From an uncultured Thiotrichaceae bacterium (GTDB taxonomy: Bacteria > Pseudomonadota > Gammaproteobacteria > Thiotrichales > Thiotrichaceae), in the NCBI GenBank assembly GCA_938038645.1, contig CALHTA010000326.1, positions 1 through 8,390 of the forward strand: a stretch of 8,390 nt of DNA, read 5' to 3'. Positions 6,649-8,390 of the stretch are shown here, piece after piece. The position numbers were made by a program, and so were the translations under genes. The stretch's first letter is position 1; each line of letters opens with the position of its first letter. The notes beneath the pieces were generated by a model that made no database searches, was not told the DNA's origin, and saw only the letters and a list, made by a program, of their open reading frames with translations.

Positions 6649-6983
6649 AAGTATTTTGTCATTTAGTTAGGTGGTAGGGTTTAGTGTCTGCTCAAAAATA
6701 TCCGCGAGAATACTACTTGAGCTGATTTATATTGCACGCAATTTTGTTTGAATTACCGTACAAGCGCAAAGAGTCTAAGATAAACACGCTTTTATACGGG
6801 ATGAACAAAGTCTCTATGGCAATTAAAAAAGCTGTGTTTTGTTTAGTTTTTTATCAAAACTAGGGTGTCTAGTGTCCTATTTAAAACCATTCGCATAATA
6901 CCAATTACTAGCGCCTTGTACAATTAGCAACGCTTCGCTATGTATTTGATATTGATGAAATATTTAGCTGTGTTTCTGTTTAA
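6649..6983. other. 335-bp gap between acyltransferase gene and wzc
   Basis: No gene is supported here. Because both flanking genes are on the - strand, the gap should hold the end of the upstream transcript and a promoter for wzc. On the - strand, TATAAA, read in CAATATAAATCAG and lying about 80 nt before the wzc ATG, is a reasonable -10, but nothing like TTGACA lies 17 nt upstream. A 20-codon + strand ORF (6801-6863) is probably chance. The DNA is AT-rich with a few weak hairpins. The part at about 6885-6945 contains ACCAATTACTAGCG and GCTTCGCTATG, with a texture like dispersed intergenic repeats, which cannot be tested within this window. Confidence 0.6.
6859..6873 (-). terminator. Weak hairpin, possible terminator after the acyltransferase gene
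   Basis: ACTAG (6859-6863) and CTAGT (6869-6873) form a 5-bp stem with a 5-base loop. On the - strand the stem is followed by TTTTG rather than a real U tract, and it lies about 110 nt beyond the acyltransferase stop. It is the best hairpin found in this gap, but it is weak, and transcription may simply run on into wzc. Confidence 0.15.
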
Positions 6984-8051
6984 TCAGTTGAATTTACGAT
7001 TTATCAGGGTTCTTGCGGGTGTTTCAAATATTTTGTAAGAGGCAATTGACACAATTATAAGCAATATCAACGCGACATAAAAATCTGCGACCTCTCCAAG
7101 TCCAAGCCTTTTTTCAAGTATTTTGTTGTACAAGCCAAAAATAGGTTTTTGCAGTATATACAATGAAAAGCTGGCCTCACCTAATAAAATCAGAGCAGGG
7201 TGGCTAAGCCATTTTGCGATTCTTCCTTTGCTTGATGCTAGTAACCAAATGAACAATAAGAAAACAGGTGCAATTAAACCATTGGTATATGCAATCTTCA
7301 TTCCAACTAATGATTCAATGAAAGGCTGGGTTTCTAGTAGGATAATTATCAAAACGATAGAGCTTACTAGCCATATTAGTTTTGGAGATGAAATTTTGTC
7401 AGCATTTCTTTTAAACAAAACTCCACAAAGTAAGCCTGCCAAAAACGCATTGATATGCATTAAGGGGTTGTAATAGACAAAGTCATGAAGAGCGCTGTTT
7501 GCACTATATTCAGGACTATTGATTCCATTCAGCAGAACATATTGAGTGATTAACCATAGCACGATGGTGAAAATGGCAAGGTATTTCAAGCCGAATCGAT
7601 AAATCAAGGCCAACAGGAAAGGAAAGCAGAGATAAAAGAATGCCTCTACCGATAATGACCACCCCGGATTATTGAGGGTCATCGGATATCCTGGAAGCCA
7701 TGCTTGAAGCATTGTTAAATGCAGCGGAAGCGCTAAAGGGTTTTGTCCTAATTCTGAAAAGCTCGCGGCTGCCATTAGAAGCAATGCAACCAAGTAAACC
7801 GGATATATTCTAGCGAATCGTGCTATCCAGTATCTTTTCTTACTCAGCGGTTTGCTTGGTTTTATTTGGTAATAGGCAATCGCCATAATAAAACCAGATA
7901 AAACATAGAAATAGTTAACCGCAATTGGACCCGCTGTAATACTGTTCTTCAGCCAAGGGATGCTCTCAGGAAGCGTATGCATGCCATAATGGAAGAAAAC
8001 AACCGTAAGCGCTGCAATAAAGCGTGTAAATGTGATTTGATTGATTTGCAA
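6984..8051 (-). CDS. Acyltransferase family 3 membrane protein (glycan O-acylation)
   Basis: This 355-residue multi-spanning inner-membrane protein is of the acyltransferase 3 (Atr3/OafA-like) family, which usually acetylates sugars of exported polysaccharides. Family marks are TRFIAALTVVFFHYG with the conserved His21 at the end of TM1, NYFYVLSGF (46-54), RFARIYPVY (78-86) with the conserved Arg-Tyr-Pro region, and NPGWSLSVEAFFYLCFP (128-144). The late motif reads SLYILQKP (296-303), with Gln where many relatives have His. About ten hydrophobic segments are visible, and there is no extra periplasmic SGNH domain. The start is TTG; the only upstream codons before an in-frame TAA include no ATG or GTG, and a later start would cut TM1. 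It lies 27 nt after the sugar transferase gene, so the two are probably co-transcribed. The acyl group and acceptor sugar cannot be told. Confidence 0.9.
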   Translation of the reverse strand: MQINQITFTRFIAALTVVFFHYGMHTLPESIPWLKNSITAGPIAVNYFYVLSGFIMAIAYYQIKPSKPLSKKRYWIARFARIYPVYLVALLLMAAASFSELGQNPLALPLHLTMLQAWLPGYPMTLNNPGWSLSVEAFFYLCFPFLLALIYRFGLKYLAIFTIVLWLITQYVLLNGINSPEYSANSALHDFVYYNPLMHINAFLAGLLCGVLFKRNADKISSPKLIWLVSSIVLIIILLETQPFIESLVGMKIAYTNGLIAPVFLLFIWLLASSKGRIAKWLSHPALILLGEASFSLYILQKPIFGLYNKILEKRLGLGEVADFYVALILLIIVSIASYKIFETPARTLINRKFN

Positions 8052-8078
8052 AACCGCAGGCTCGTGTATGGTTAAATT

Positions 8079-8390
8079 TTAGTAGGCGTTTTTATCAATG
8101 AAAGATCGTGTGATCGTTAGGAAAATGATTTTTAGATCTAAAGCTAAACTCCATTCCCTCATGTATTCAAGGTCAAACTCGACACGCTTCTTCATCTTAT
8201 AAACGGTATTCGTTTCTCCGCGCCATCCATTGATTTGAGCCCAACCTGTAATGCCTGGTTTAATCATATGTCTAAGCATGTAGCCAGGAATCAATGAGCG
8301 GTATTGCTCGTTATGAGCTACCGCATGAGGACGTGGGCCAACAATAGACATTCTACCTTGTAAAACGTTAATGAACTGAGGAAGTTCATC
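8079..8390 (-). CDS. Undecaprenyl-phosphate sugar-1-phosphate transferase, C-terminal part (WcaJ-like)
   Basis: The 5' part of this gene is cut by the right window edge; 103 codons and the stop are present. The frame is open to the last base, and the residues before the internal Met (DELPQFINVLQGR) belong to the family, so that Met is not the start. The bacterial sugar transferase domain shows DELPQ, SIVGPRPHA, KPGITGWAQINGWRGET and a final LDLKIIFLTI...NAY. The WRGET stretch and the NAY end closely resemble WcaJ-type enzymes, which move glucose-1-phosphate from UDP-glucose to undecaprenyl phosphate and so start repeat-unit synthesis at the inner membrane. Galactose specificity (WbaP type) cannot be ruled out. 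It heads the visible part of the polysaccharide operon. Confidence 0.93.
   Translation of the reverse strand, partial: DELPQFINVLQGRMSIVGPRPHAVAHNEQYRSLIPGYMLRHMIKPGITGWAQINGWRGETNTVYKMKKRVEFDLEYMREWSLALDLKIIFLTITRSFIDKNAY

Noticed and set aside
6670..6680. GGTGGTAGGGT, one mismatch from the ops/JUMPstart element (GGCGGTAG) used by RfaH in polysaccharide operons
   Set aside because: It is on the + strand, while the polysaccharide genes are read from the - strand, so it would not be present in their RNA or non-template DNA. The - strand of this gap shows no good match.
6801..6863. 20-codon + strand ORF (MNKVSMAIKK...) in the gap before wzc
   Set aside because: Very short, GGG directly against the ATG is too close for a Shine-Dalgarno, and no good promoter precedes it. 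It slightly resembles a signal sequence but has nothing after it.
7123..7473. 116-codon + strand ORF opposite the acyltransferase gene
   Set aside because: It lies wholly within a gene with clear family motifs on the other strand and shows no motif of its own; it is a shadow ORF. The same applies to the ORFs at 770-976, 1431-1691 and 4107-4307.

Overview
The window looks like chromosomal DNA of a moderately AT-rich gammaproteobacterium, probably marine or aquatic. The protein sequences (IlvI/IlvH, a WcaJ-type sugar transferase, a Wzc-type kinase) fit that class, but nothing here fixes the genus. No rRNA, intact tRNA, insertion sequence, CRISPR array or phage gene was seen.

Layout. Positions 1-590 form an AT-rich region without a confident gene. 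It holds one strong intrinsic terminator (400-436), a small tandem/inverted repeat (292-314), a doubtful 44-codon ORF and the presumed ilvI control region. On the + strand follow ilvI (591-2294, GTG start) and ilvH (2291-2791), overlapping by 4 nt: the catalytic and regulatory subunits of acetolactate synthase, the first shared step of valine, leucine and isoleucine synthesis. Everything from 2788 to the right end is on the - strand and belongs to an exopolysaccharide/capsule locus. Read in its own direction (right to left) it has: the 3' part of an undecaprenyl-phosphate sugar-1-phosphate transferase (8079-8390, cut by the window edge); a family-3 membrane acyltransferase (6984-8051, TTG start); a 335-bp gap; a full-length Wzc/GumC-type chain-length regulator with a fused BY-kinase (4438-6648); a membrane-anchored protein with a J-domain-like HPD helix pair and a possible NTF2-like periplasmic domain (3329-4417); and a small protein with an HExxH zinc-site motif (2788-3291).

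How they may work together. The sugar transferase would load the first sugar phosphate on undecaprenyl phosphate, the acyltransferase would decorate the glycan, and the Wzc protein would control polymerisation and export through autophosphorylation of its C-terminal tyrosines. The last two genes lie 20 and 37 nt behind their upstream neighbours and are probably co-transcribed with wzc, so they are candidate accessory factors of the polysaccharide machine. Neither is a textbook member of such loci, and this wzc/J-like/HExxH trio is the most interesting part of the window. The ilvIH operon and the polysaccharide operon converge tail to tail, with their stop codons interlocked in one TTAA and no terminator between them.
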